64,000 nucleotides of DNA, taken from the NCBI GenBank assembly GCA_015956445.1, contig WIUZ02000003.1, positions 1,860,001 to 1,924,000 on the forward strand. The letters run 5' to 3'. Shown here one piece after another: positions 22,268 to 33,567 of this stretch. Source of the stretch: Thelephora terrestris (taxonomy: Eukaryota; Basidiomycota; Agaricomycetes; Thelephorales; Thelephoraceae). The translations under genes and the position numbers were made by a program. Position 1 is the stretch's first letter. Every line of letters starts with the position of its first letter. The notes under the pieces are model-generated. The model made no database searches and was not told where the DNA came from. It worked only from the letters and a program-made list of their open reading frames with translations.

Positions 22268-23897
22268 GAATCGGTTCTCTTTCGTTTTCTTTTTCTGAAC
22301 CGGCTGTTGATCGAGAGTTTTCGTTTTTCTTTTCCACGCTTTGTGACTTTCTTCCGATTTTTTGCCCGAGATAGTTGGCTACACACGAACTGTCAGGTCA
22401 AACAAGATTTTATCATTCTCGGGGTGTACTTTTGTACCCCCGACATACCCACCGTCGTTTCCCGTACCCGCATTCGTGCATATGGACTACTATTCAATGA
22501 CGACCACCTCAGAGCATGACCAATCTGCTGGATGAGACATGGCAGGCTTCACCCTGTGCGGTTCCTCAAGGCCGCTGCTCGGAAAAAAGACGGCTGAGAC
22601 CTGGGCAAGGTATGCTCTACCGTTCCGTCCCCTGCATCGCTGACCCGAGTTCGAGATAGGTGAGTTTTTTAATTCTGATTCAGAGCGGACAGATAAATAC
22701 ACTGGAGGTTCAAGCACACAACCGTTAGCAGTACTCCGGGATATTTCCGAGACAATGCTCGCCGGGCTCCATCCCCTGATGCTCGATGAGGGCTTCAGAA
22801 CTCCCTTGATATCGCCTATTTTGTGGAGATCTGGGAAATTGTCGTACGAGATGTGATTGTCTTTGGAGCGGGAGAGCGTTATGTTGTGAGGCGAAGAACC
22901 ATTGCGCATCCCAAGTTCAGTCGATCAATGGATTAATCGATTAGGCTGGAATCCAGCCTCGGATTTCAGAGCGAATTCGGAGGAGGATTTGAGGGGGGGG
23001 GACTGCTGTTGGGGGGACGCTCCAATGGATCAAGGAATTGAACGGTCCATGTCGGTGACGAGTCTGCTGCTGACGGGAGACGGTTCGGGTTCCTGCTGGC
23101 AAGGCTTTGCGCGAAAAAATATCGCACAAGTCGTCGACGCAGCCGAGAGTGAAGAAGGAATCGTATTACGGGGTGTTTCATTCCGTTTGGGATATTTGCT
23201 TTTCTGTACCTTTATGTACCCTCTTTTACTACTTCCCACCGTCCTTCAGCGTCCTTCTCGGGCGCAATATGTCGGTACTGGCTCCTCACTCCCAGATTTA
23301 CACCACAGGGGGTGCGGTTTGGCTCAGACTCGCTCTTGCCTTCCGTTCAACTCGTGACTTGAGTACCTTGCACGTCCTCGAGGCCCCTTATCCTGGCTTT
23401 GACATAACCAGAATGCGCTGTGCCGTCGAGAGCGATACATTCGCGCATATACTTTACTTTTTTATTCGGGGTTTCTTACGTTGTTTTTGATTGTTAGCCG
23501 AGCTTGCGAGGCTCTATGTCTGCGCGGTTTCGAAAAACGTAGATTAAGTAAGCAAACATAGTACCTTTTATGGTAATACGCTTTGCTTAGCTAATTTCCG
23601 CGAGTCGGCTAAGTTAGCATGGGTTCAAGTACATTGGCAGGACTTTGCGCCTTTTGCGACCAAAAAATTCCAAGTCTTTACAGCAAAAAAAATTGTATTT
23701 AACACAAGTGAATTTCGGAATTGATGAGCTCGGCTCTGCCATGAGGGATACCCTCATAAATAATATTTTTTAGTAGTTGCAATATCAGAAGAAGCCGAGA
23801 AACGGGATATGAACAGGATGTAGCCCAACATTTTGGGCACGATGATCACCCTCACTGTCAGGTGACATCGCTTGCGCAAGACATCCTGAACACCATG
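22268..23897. other. Gene-free region with repeat remains
   Basis: It contains the right copy of the esterase-flanking inverted repeat and open frames without family resemblance (about 22490-22909 minus, 23107-23490 plus). The part after 23480 is AT-rich. No tRNA or other RNA gene was recognised. I consider it decayed repeat sequence. Confidence 0.45.
22788..22935 (-). repeat. Inverted repeat flanking the esterase gene, right copy
   Basis: Reverse-complement partner of 19130-19276. On the minus strand it reads as part of an open frame starting MRNGSSPHNITLSRSK, possibly the remnant of a coding region carried by the repeat. Confidence 0.6.
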
Positions 23898-24736
23898 CAC
23901 TGGGGGCAAGGGGTCACTTACACAGCAATTACATTGTGATTACATTGTGATTTTTTAGACAATGTGTCCAGCCTGTAGCCATGAGGTACATGCTGAGTTC
24001 TTTTACAAAGTACCTATCAATGTGACCACAATGTTGCCAGTGGGTCCATCTTGATCACTTTTACAAAGTACCCATCAATTCAATCACAATGTGCCCTGTG
24101 GGTCCATGCAGGATACATTGTAAAAGTATCCATCAAAGTGGCCACTGGGCACTTTGTGAAAGAAACCCCTGGGTTCTTTCACAATTTTGCCTACAATGTG
24201 TCCAGCATACCCTTGAGCCACTCATTGAGAGTTCTTTCATAAAGTATCCAGCAATATGTCCACAAAGTATCCAACCAGATACTCAATGGTTTCTTTGAGA
24301 GTTTGTTATGAAATCCAACCACATTGAGAGTTCATTGTGAAAACATTGAAAAGAACCCCCTGGGGACATTGTGGTCACATTGCTGGGTACTTTTTGAAAG
24401 AACTCTTAATGAGTGGCTCAAGGGTATGCTGGACACATTGTAGGCAAAATTGTGAAAGAACCCAGGGGTTTCTTTCACAAAGTGCCCAGTGGCCACTTTG
24501 ATGGATACTTTTACAATGTATCCTGCATGGACCCACAGGGCACATTGTGATTGAATTGATGGGTACTTTGTAAAAGTGATCAAGATGGACCCACTGGCCA
24601 CATTGTGGTCACATTGATAGGTACTTTGTAAAAGAACTCAGCATGTACCTCATGGCTACAGGCTGGACACATTGTCTAAAAAATCACAATGTAATCACAA
24701 TGTAATTGCTGGGTAAGTGACCCCTTGCCCCCAGTG
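23898..24736. mobile_element. Foldback DNA element 1 (CACTA-like MITE)
   Basis: The 839-bp element is a near-perfect palindrome. It begins CACTGGGGGCAAGGGGTCA and ends with the reverse complement TGACCCCTTGCCCCCAGTG, and each half repeats the other in reverse through the whole length. It is flanked by the 3-bp duplication ATG (23895-23897 and 24737-24739). CACTG ends with a 3-bp duplication fit the CACTA/EnSpm superfamily. There is no coding capacity, so it must rely on a transposase from elsewhere. Subfamily differs from elements 2-4. Confidence 0.85.
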
Positions 24737-24739
24737 ATG

Positions 24740-25113
24740 AATGACGCCCAGTACACACTTCAATGACTGACACGAATGTCCCAAGTCAATCGTTTACACT
24801 GTTTTGGAGTCATGGTATTGAGGATCCAGCGCACCGGGATCGCTGCACTAGCCAGTTTGTACGATGGTCTCCAGCAGATCTGAAATCATCCAGTTCATTC
24901 AATCTTTGTTATTCAGGGTCGCCAAAGACCCACAGTTACATAACGTGTTGTAGTTGTTCTGGGAGGGATCTGTTCAATGCCAGGAGTTGCTGCCTGGGGA
25001 CTGGTGCAAATGGCGTCAAAAACTGGAAAACCTGTATAGATCCATCAGGAAAATGCCGAGTCAGCTTCTGCGAAATTGGAAGCGCTTGGGAACAGTAAAA
25101 TCACCTGGAGCGA
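24740..25113. other. Short unassigned segment
   Basis: Lies between foldback element 1 and a fragment of LTR family C. It includes a 111-codon open frame at 24763-25098 rich in cysteine and serine which I cannot match to any family; probably not a gene. Confidence 0.35.
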
Positions 25114-25276
25114 GTGTCAGGGTTGTGGGCCTGCTTACTGTTTGTGGGGCGCTAGAGGATTAGCGGAGGGGTGAGGAGTGTCGGGTCTAGTTTTGAAGGG
25201 AGTTCTGGGTGTGGAGACGAGAGGAGGAGGGATATCAAGAGAGAGAGGTGCTTCTGTTGAATACGGATGGACGGGT
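25114..25276 (-). mobile_element. LTR family C, terminal fragment
   Basis: Starts TGTCAGGGTTGTGGGCC and matches the first 160 bp of the family C copy at 37626-39945. It stops abruptly where an LTR of family B begins, so the B copy probably inserted into it or recombined with it. It is a broken relic. Confidence 0.75.
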
Positions 25277-28090
25277 TGTCAGGAACATGGTATTTTTTAA
25301 AACTTTTTATAACACGCTCTTTCGTTGAACTCTTCTTACCAATTCTTATGTTTGAATGATTCACTCTCCTTATCCTTCACACCAATCATTCGAAACACAC
25401 ACACGCACGTACTATTCCCAGCGAATCCACAACGAGCTATACAAGTGCTATCCCAATCCCATCAAAAGTCGACTCTATCTACGGCAGGCCTGAAGGTCAC
25501 CAAACGTCCATCTCGGAGATCGTAGTGCTGGCCCCTCCTCGCTAGGACCTCCCCGAACATGGCGTCACCATCTTCGGCACTCAGCTGAACGACTAGTTCA
25601 AGCCGATAGGAAGAGAGACCTTCGAGCGGACCGATCAACCTCCCAGATGTCACTGAACTCTGGAACACCTGGTCCCACATCGCCATCACCGGGTGACTGC
25701 TCGACAGCACTATCGACGTAGTCGGCAAGCGACCCTCCGTCTCCCTCGTCGGACCCCTGGGTGGGATCCTGTCTTGCGAGTCGTAGCTGGTGGCGAAGCT
25801 GGATCTCCGACTCGACCTGTCGGTAGGGACGGTGGACCCGATAGCGGAACTCTCGTCCTCCACCTCGACCAGACTGGTCACCATCCGACTCAACTGGTCG
25901 AGGATAAGGATTAGCCGATGGAGCCATGCGATGAGCAGGACGGCGTCGAGAGCGTTTGCAACGTTGCCCCTTAGTCACCGGACGTACCTCGGCGACCCTC
26001 GGAGCATCTTCGGCTCGGTCAACCTCCATGACCTCATCCTCGATCTTCACCAACTGATGGATCGGCTGCAAGACGCAGCGCCCACAGTTCTCCTTGTCGG
26101 AAGCGGCCAAGGTGGAAGCCGGACCTGGTGTCGGAACGGGAACCGCGTTCTCGATTGGAGGCGTCGCATAGGACGACGGGTTAGGCGATGGCAGTACCAC
26201 CTCGTCGGCGTACTCCAACTCGAACGGAACCTCGGCTGTCCCCTGACCAACCAACTTGGGGCCCTCCTTACAGTTGCAGGTTTTGTCCTGCAAGGACTCG
26301 ACCTGCGCTGTCAACACAGCCACCACGTTTTCGAGTTCTTCGGTCTAGAAGAAGTGTCAGCTTCCCTCATTTCGTCTTCGAGATGAGGAAAGCTACCTTT
26401 TCATCCCTCCTGGCCAACGCCCCCTTGATGTTGTTATCCCTGACCTTCAGACCGGCGATCAACTCTTGATGGTTAGCCACCATTGCCTCCAACGCCTCGT
26501 TCGTCCCCTGCTGGAAGGCCGCCAAGGTCTCCTTCAATTGAAGACCCTCTGCTGATAGACGAAGGACGTCTGCCTTCGCTTCCTTTACCTCCCGCTCCAA
26601 TCGTTCAACCTAGGCAGTCTGATTAGTCGAGAGTCATACTCGAATATTCAGACAGAAAACCTACCCGGCTTTCTCCCTCCCGAACGAGCGACCACAAGAG
26701 GCTAGTGGAAGCGGTAGCATGACGGACGGCCCGAGGAACGGTAGCTCCGTGCTCCAATAGGTCCTGATCGTAGATTCCCCTCTGAAGGGTGTACCAGAGC
26801 TCCTTCTTGATTGGATGCTCCAACTCCCCGAACCTACCCCTCATCTGGAAGGCCACCTTCTCGGCAATGATCGTACGAACCCAGAGCTCATCGTCCCAGG
26901 TCAATCCCTTCAAATGAGGCATCGTCTCCCTGAGACGTTCGGCGTCCACTTCCGCAATGACCTCCAAGATCTAGAAGCCGTTAGCTGGACATCAACGCCC
27001 AAAAGAACGTAACCTCTACCTAGAGGAAGGCGTTAGTGCTGGCACAGAAAGCTCTAAGTCTCCCCCATACCTGGTCATCCGTGGTCTAGGGAGTCCCAGC
27101 CGCACAGGCATAGGTCTTGCGAGCGGCGGCACGACGGTCGATGCGAGAAATGGTGGAGATACCATTGGCGACTTTGTAGGTATGGTTGTTGGGGAAGGAC
27201 ATGTTTTGGTAAGATGATGGGGAAGTTGTTGGTGTTGCTGATCAAGGATGGCTCCAAGAAGACGTCCTTCTTATAGCCTAGATCGGTGATCCTTCACGTG
27301 ACCTACCTCGACGAACCTCATTGGTCCGGGTCACATCAACTTCCGCCCCTGTACCATCATCGTTGGCTTACTACATCAAGCTGACACCTCGGCCCGCGGG
27401 ACGGCCTTGGAAGAACTTCGTTCCGGAAAGCCTAGAACGCGCGCGCACTAAAAATAGGTCTCAAGACCCTGATGACCCCTTTATGACATCACGAACCCCT
27501 TTTACGACCCCTCATGACTTTACGATTATGATCAACCCTGGACCCTGATCACACACGTGGACAGTCACATCACAGTCTCCTAACCGGAGGAAGGAATCGC
27601 CGTTATTCGGAGGGAGTGCCTTAGACTCCTTTTGTTTAGCCCAGCGAATGTGGAGTAGCCGTTAGCGTGAAACGCCGGCGAATCTGTAATCCCTCATGTC
27701 CCATGAGTCTAGGCCCGACCTCCTCATGTTCGGACGTACGTTGAGGTTGCCACTAGTCCGTGATGCTGTTACCGCCTACAGACAACAAGGGATGTTGAAT
27801 GTCTCTACTCCCGAATCCAGCTGGCAGAGGCCATGTAAAGGGAGATTGACACCTGGCCCTTGGGTGAGATCCCCAGGTACGAACTTTCACGACCCCATGC
27901 CCCTAATTCTTTTAGGACTAGTGTTATCTTTACCCCTATGTTTCATGAAGACATTTCTTATCTCTTATGCAATCCTTCACACGCTAGTAAGGCCCTTTGT
28001 CCTTTATTCTCCCACGTGTCACCTTTGTTCGCTTCCCTTACTTAGCGTTCTCACACTCCTTATCTCCCTTTGTTCTGGCTTGATAACGGG
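25277..28090 (-). mobile_element. LTR family B, copy ii (incomplete)
   Basis: This is an LTR of the gypsy-related family B in reverse orientation. The true end TGTCAGGAACATGG is at 25277. Its body matches copy i (31680-41588, un-nested) and copy iii (49356 onward) closely. The outer part of the LTR (about 500 bp including the TGTCAGGGCCACTC head) is missing where LTR family D begins at 28091. It lacks nested insertions, so it shows the uninterrupted arrangement and serves as the empty-site reference for foldback element 2 and the family C insertion in copy i. Confidence 0.8.
25462..27202 (-). CDS. LTR-borne coiled-coil protein gene, family B copy ii
   Basis: This gene lies wholly inside an LTR. 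It starts MSFPNNHTYKVANG at 27202, about 70 bp after a TATA-like CTATAAGAAG. Exon-like blocks follow with short intron-like gaps: a block with DDELWVRTIIAEKVAFQMRG (26950-26680), a heptad-rich block with LEREVKEAKADVLRLSAEG (26600-26390), a block with VAVLTAQVESLQDKTC (26330 on) and a 3' region rich in proline, serine and charge. At the 3' end two frames overlap: one ends at 25598, the other runs on to 25462 and contains LELVVQLSAEDGDAMFGEVL. The protein is related to the one in the LTRs of the chromovirus at 49986-61674. Function unknown; it is not gag or pol. It runs antisense to the inferred direction of the element. Confidence 0.6.
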
Positions 28091-30509
28091 TGTGATGATT
28101 TCGCCGTTTACCCTCTTTCATTTCCTTTATTTAACGACTCATCACCACTAAGTCAGTTGGTGCCTTGCCCTAAACACGGCGGTAAACTGTTTATTATGCA
28201 GTATGCCCTATGCTTAACGACTCAAAGTCCAATACGTGGAACGTGCTACTAGTCAAGATACCCCAGAAGACCCGAGGTATAATACGTGAACATGTACCGG
28301 CGGACCTTTGTACGAAGATCCCCCCTACCTGGCCCTCCGTTGCCCCTGGACGACTAGTAGATATTCAGGCTACCGACAACAAGGGATGTATTAATAAGCG
28401 TCGCGCGCTGACCTCTCGCAGAAGTCAACCGGCTTATTAATCTGACCCTTGGATTGGACTTATGAAAACCATTATGTTTTATGACTCATGGATCACGCGC
28501 AATAGACAAGATAGAAAGAAGATTCATTGGAAGCCGACAGTACAAAAGAGTTATTAATCAATATCTCTGCGGATCCTTTGTACTACTTCCAATGCCGATC
28601 TCACCAACTCCTCATTCACCCAGTTCTGCTCCCGGATCTCGTTCGGGTCTACGTCCGACAGGTCGTCGTAATCTGGAAGCTCTGTGTCAGAGTTCGGTTC
28701 GCTATCAGGAACGAACTCGGCATACGGATCGTACTCCAGAGCAGGCCATTGACGGCGACTACCCCAAGGAGTAGATACGAATCCAGGACGAGGGGTGTCC
28801 CGACGAACGACTCCCAAGTTCTGATAGAACTCGTCGCTCCCGATCTCGATAACCTCATCATCAACAGGAACCAACCTGTTCTCGTGACGGACCAACAAAC
28901 GAGCAGGTGGCGATTCAGCCCGGTTAGGGATGATCGGCGACCCGGCCCGATGCAGAACCTCCTCTCCTTCTTCTTCTTCGACTCGGACCTCCGGCTCGTT
29001 ACACCTCCTCTGGAGATCCCGGACCTCTCCGGTCAACTCGGAGATACGACGAGTAAGGCGAACCTAAAACGAATAGGGTTAGAAGACATTAAAAACCTTC
29101 AACCCCTACCCGTTACCTTATCGTCCTCCAATTCTCCGGTTTTGGTAACCAGAGCCCGAACCAAGTCCTTGAGAGTAGTCACCTCTCCCTAGAAGAAAAT
29201 GTTGGGTTAGAAAAGTCAATTATCTTCCGACCCCACATTTACCTTCAGCAAATCAATGTCGGCCCCCTGTCGGACAACACTATCCTCCTGTCCATGAATA
29301 ACTCCCTGCATGTCCTCCTTCCAGTTCTCCAAGGCCTCAATCTCCTCACGACGTCCATCGATACGCTCGTTAACATGAGCCACTTCGTCCATTAACATGG
29401 ACCCAACGTTCCCCGTATGGAGAACGCTGGCCTCCAACACGGAGTTGAAGGTTTCGTTGGCCTCAGTCACGAACTCAACACCCCTATTGAGGAGTTCGTT
29501 CGCATATGGGTTAGTCTCGATACGCGCCAACTTGCGCCGAGACACCCTACGAGCGGCCTGGAGAAAGTCCCTGAAACCTAAAAGGAGTTAGCTTGGTTTC
29601 CTAAATCGGAATGCGCAAGCAGGGCCCCCACCTAAATCAGAGAATCCCTCATTAGGGTCGGCGGTGGCGGTCCGGTCCATAACAGCTCCCAAAGTAGGAT
29701 AAGGGCGGGACGGATCACGGCGGGCATGGGAAAAGCGGTCGATGTTGTAATTGTTCTCCTGAACAGGAGAGTAGGAGGAGGAACGACGAGTGGGATTGCG
29801 AGTAGAGGCACGTGGCATGTTGGCTGTGTAACAAAGGTGGGTTTGTTGGAAGACCAGTCATCCAACCCCCTTTGGTTATATACCAAATACCACGCCCCTT
29901 CCACGACTCAGGAGTTGAGTCATCATTTCCATTGTTTACTGCGCATGACCCACATGACATCATATGCCCCTATCTTTAGTCATATGCTCCCCTTTTGCTA
30001 TTGGCTGTTAGTCAGCCATACCCACATTCCTTCCGAACATTCTCAGGATACGTCATGCTTTGTAATTGCTCTATAATGCTCTCAAATTGCTATTGGCCGC
30101 CACACTTTCGTTTATCAGCTGATAATTTGTAGCATTAGTCACCACGTAACGCACAGACCATGCAGTGCTGTGCACGGACCATGTTTGTCTGTGTTTGTAT
30201 CCATAGTGTAGTTATATGTCACTGTCACGTCACAAATCTAAGTAGTATATATACTCCGAGTAGTTTAGCCTGTACTCCTTAGATTTGTTATCATCAGACT
30301 CTCCGTGACCTCTACTGCTGTGTGCTTAGAGCAAGAGTGCCTGAAGACCCTTGTCTCCTTCTTTCTCCTCTTCTCCAATCTAGTCTGTGAAGAGACTTCC
30401 GATATCCCTGGGTTTGCAACAGGGTTATAACTGTGTGTTTGCCCCCTGCGTGTGTAAGGTTTGGATAGCAAGAGTGCTATTGAACTGTAGAGGTCGCGTC
30501 GGCCTGACA
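28091..30509 (+). mobile_element. LTR family D, copy 1
   Basis: The 2419-bp LTR runs from TGTGATGATTTCG to GGCCTGACA and matches the copy at 44072-46489 over its whole length. A TATA box for the element itself (GTATATATACTC, about 30245) lies 260 bp from the right end. The flanks (ACGGG on the left, TCATC on the right) do not match, and the two sides belong to different sequences: LTR B on the left and the FunK1 gene on the right. The copy therefore marks a recombination or deletion junction rather than a simple insertion. Confidence 0.85.
28554..29818 (-). CDS. LTR-borne coiled-coil protein gene, family D copy 1
   Basis: This gene lies inside the U3 part of LTR D and points away from the element promoter. 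It starts MPRASTRNPTRRSSS at 29818, about 60 bp after a TATATA box at 29877-29882. The first block has MDRTATADPNEGF. A second block (29545-29240) has ETNPYANELLNRGVEFVTE and GRREEIEALENWKEDMQGV, a clear coiled coil; a short block near 29180 has TLKDLVRALVTKTGELED. The last block (29036-28554) has SELTGEVRDLQRRCNEPEV, IGSDEFYQNLGVV and an acidic end with DYDDLSDVDPNE. Short intron-like gaps separate the blocks. The same organisation is kept at 44527-45788. No known domain; function unknown. Confidence 0.6.
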
Positions 30510-31679
30510 TCATCTGGAGAGCCTCCGAGGTATTGGTGGTTTTTTAGGTCGGCCACATACGAAGTCTTGAGGCTAAAGCTTTTCATGAATTGGAATTGGA
30601 GGGGTTGTAACCATGCACGAAAGTCCTTGAAGCACAGGGACAACTCAATGGGGCTTGAGGACGAAAAGAAGGCAAACTTCTGGCTTCCAAGTATGTCATA
30701 GTCCTGTTGCTTAAACCAGCCCTGATACGGACGGTAACCCCCTCGCATGACCATCTGCAATGGTCCTGTTGTGGACTCGACTTTCTCATTAGCCAACTCG
30801 TGGCGCCTGCACATCAGCAACATGACATAGAAGAGCGATTCCAGGTCATGTCAATACAGGTGAGTGGCGCTCGCTCCCATCAGCAACTCATGAGCCATAT
30901 AGGGAGGCGTTCCGGTCTGCTGCTGTGGCGTTTTGCCACAGTTGGTTTTAAGGTGCTCCATCCACGACAAAAGGTCATAGTCGGTAAGGACCCCATAGAC
31001 TCTCCGACTTGGTTTCCCTTCTGCGCTCGGTTCCTCGCTAATACGATACATGATGTTGTTTGGGCTAGGGTCGCGATGAAGGATCCCAGGGTGATTGTGG
31101 AGCCAACGGTGAACTAGGAGGGTGTGAGGGGATGGTAGATGAAAAGCAAAGGGGGCACGCACCACATGCAACGTCAACAAAAACCTGACCAATTTCATCA
31201 GAAAAGGTGGCACAAAGTTATTGCAGTTATTTAAGGTTATCCGAAGTTATTTGAGGTTATTCCTTACCTAGTTTTTTGACCTACATCAAACAATCACGAA
31301 ATAACCGAGGAAAAGGTGAATAAGGTGAAATAATCAACAAATAATGTCACTGCCACCTATTCTGATGTTCCTTCACATCCCCGAGCGACTTGAGAGGGTG
31401 CAGCTCTTCCTGAATGATAACCCAGAGGACACACTTCTCATACACAAAATTGCCACCCCCACCCACAAGTGTGGCGCTCTCAAACAGATTCGCAACCGAC
31501 TCAAAAGTTGAGTCCTTGCCGAAATTGATGTCGCCTGCCCACAAGACCTTGGGGAGGTGCTTGGTGGCCCATGTCAGTCCCTCCTTCTCTGCCTCCTCAG
31601 CAGCCTTGTTCAGGAAGTTTTTCTTGCAAAAATGCCTGACGCTCGGCCAGCTGACCTTGACAACTATCTTTTTCCCCTG
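30510..31679 (-). pseudogene. FunK1 piece 5: kinase catalytic core and C-terminus
   Basis: Carries the N-lobe block (31679-31380: KIVVKVSWPSVRHF, LPKVLWAGD, ELHPLKSLGD), an intron-like gap, then LHRDPSPNNIMYR, GVLTDYDLLSWM, QQTGTPPYMAHELL and the C-lobe block (30823-30510) with GPLQMVMRGGYRPYQGW. It ends at the LTR D boundary after GGSPDD. Confidence 0.85.
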
Positions 31680-32003
31680 TGTCAGGGCCACTCTACCCCA
31701 ACAACTACCAGTGCACTGAGCCGACTCCGCAGAGTACTCACTAGTCCAACTAGCTTGTGAGAGAACGATCATGTCTCTATTCTTCCGGTAGGTTGTCCGA
31801 GGTCACTACAAGTCAGGTCGAAATCCTAAAGAGAAACCCAACCTGAACCGTACTTCGTTCGGTTTAACCAACAAGGGTTTATCACTACAACAGGATTGTG
31901 TCACAAACGCGTGACATAGTAGCCAAGATCACACAAGTAATTCAAGACATTGGTCTTATTCGCAGTAGTAATAATACAAAGGCAACTAACAAGAACTACA
32001 AGT

Positions 32004-32907
32004 TTAGACAAGGACGAAAGGATCTACGTCACAAGTACATTCCTGAGCAAACGGGCAGCGATGAGCGAAGTGGTGAGGGTTATGAACACTCTCAGGGCAG
32101 TACGAATACGCTCGTGTCACCGGATCTTGCCAACACTCCCTACACCCCAACACATTATGATATAGACTATCATGCATCTCCCGCTTCACATCCGACAAGG
32201 CTGCGCTCACTAAGGCGAACCCATAGCGGTCTTGGAGACCCGCCACTTCCACCTTCAACTTCATCTGAACTTGACGTGACTTGTCGGAGGGACGACAGCG
32301 TTGACCAGAACGAGTCATCGGACTCTTGCGGTTCTTCTTCTTCTGGGACCTCTCCACCATCTGACGAACTGGGGCAGGACTCCAGGGAGGGGATGGAGGG
32401 AGAGGAACGCCCTGATCCTGGCGGTGGCGAAGGGACGACTGGGGACTTGCAAGGGGGGTCGGTGCAATAAGCCCCATGGCACTGGTGTCCGAAATATCGG
32501 AAGAGAGATGCCTGGAAAGGTCCCCAATGTTCCAAAGCAAAGTGAGAGAAGTCATCATTCAAACTATTCATGATGACGTACATGAGGTCCACACGCTTCT
32601 CCAACTTGGCAATTCTATCCTCCCTCTCCCTCTCCATGGCGTCCAACAAAAGGACGGCCCCAGGATGTTCAGCTCGAACCCGAGGTCCAGAAAGCCTGGG
32701 ATCTTCGTACCCAGCTTGTTCCCAGAACTCGGCAGGAGCATTATGAGCGGTGAGGAAATTGATGGCAACTTGGTTGTCATGAGCAATGTTGGCGGGGGAG
32801 TCATACAAATGTTGCTCCATGTCGTAGGGAGCATCCGTCTCGAAGGACGGAGTGAAGGGGGTGGCGGCAGCACTGAGCACGGCGTTGTTAGCAACGAAGG
32901 CAGACAT
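32004..32907 (-). CDS. LTR-borne gene A, family C copy 1 (two overlapping frames)
   Basis: Starts MSAFVANNAVLSAAATPF at 32907, about 90 bp after a GTATTTAAG box. The first frame (32907-32170) encodes an acidic protein with EQHLYDSPANIAHDN, FWEQAGYEDPRL, a coiled-coil stretch REREDRIAKLEKRVDLMYVI and CHGAYCTDPPC. A second frame (32558-32004) overlaps it by nearly 400 bases and continues past its stop; its end is cysteine-rich (GCRECWQDPVTRAYSYCPE, FAHRCPFAQECTCDVDP). Both frames are retained in the copy at 38931-39840. No known family is recognised. Part of an LTR element; function unknown. Confidence 0.55.
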
Positions 32908-33567
32908 AGTAGTAATGAATATTTGAGAGAGGAGAGTAGTGCTGGTGATTATGGGTGGAAAAGAGGCGATGGAGGGAACGATCATTAATCCCCCTGACTT
33001 AAATACATCCTGACTCAAGGAAAGAACCGGAAAGAGAAAACAATAACCCATTATCCATTAAAGTCCTAATTAGGATAAACAAACCCTCAGCCCCGATCGC
33101 GATCCCATCAAACCCTGAGAAATCCCCCTCGATCATGAGAAATCCCCACCACGCTTCTATTACTACCGTTGATCCAGAGAAATCCCCATCGATCATGGGA
33201 AATCCCCACCACGCTTCTATTACTACCATGAAACACGAGAAATCCCCGAATGCTCCCATCGACTCGCGCCTCTACTGTTCCCGTACTAGTAAATTACCAT
33301 CTGTCGTTCTAAGTCCTCTCATTCTGACTCATCTACCCTACCCTAAATTACGCACAGACCATGTTGATCCCTGTTTGACTCGTTGTAGAATAATGACTCC
33401 TGTAGAGGATTGGGTATATAAGGAAGAGTGTTCGCTCCTTCTTTTCCCCATTCTCAATCTCTTCTGTACTCCTCTACCCACAACTTGAATAAACAAAGTA
33501 AGCTGAGAAATTCTTCTCACGTCCTACCTTATCTGACTCATTCAAGCAGGAATTCTCCTGCTAGTGT
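32908..33567. promoter_or_regulatory. Bidirectional promoter region with minisatellite, LTR C copy 1
   Basis: Lies between divergent genes A and B. A minus-strand GTATTTAAG box (about 32998-33006) serves gene A and a plus-strand GTATATAAGG box (33414-33423) serves gene B and probably the element RNA. Between them, 33115-33250 holds about 2.2 copies of a 60-bp unit with the core GAGAAATCCCC and CCACGCTTCTATTACTACC. The same layout recurs at 38270-38930. Confidence 0.6.
33115..33250. repeat. Minisatellite, about 60-bp unit
   Basis: Tandem units start at about 33114, 33175 and 33236 with GAGAAATCCCC followed by CGATCATG. The related copy at 38578-38735 has its own slightly different number and spacing of units, so it changes independently. 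Confidence 0.75.

Noticed and set aside
22902-23490. Two open frames between the esterase and foldback element 1
   Set aside because: No family resemblance, G-run and low-complexity parts, no intron or start context support.
24763-25098. Cysteine-rich 111-codon frame, possible zinc-binding transposase piece
   Set aside because: No spaced cysteine pattern of a known family and no second copy in the window.
28527-29192. A 221-codon plus-strand open frame in LTR D
   Set aside because: Antisense shadow of the LTR-borne gene; the counterpart in copy 2 does not keep the full frame.
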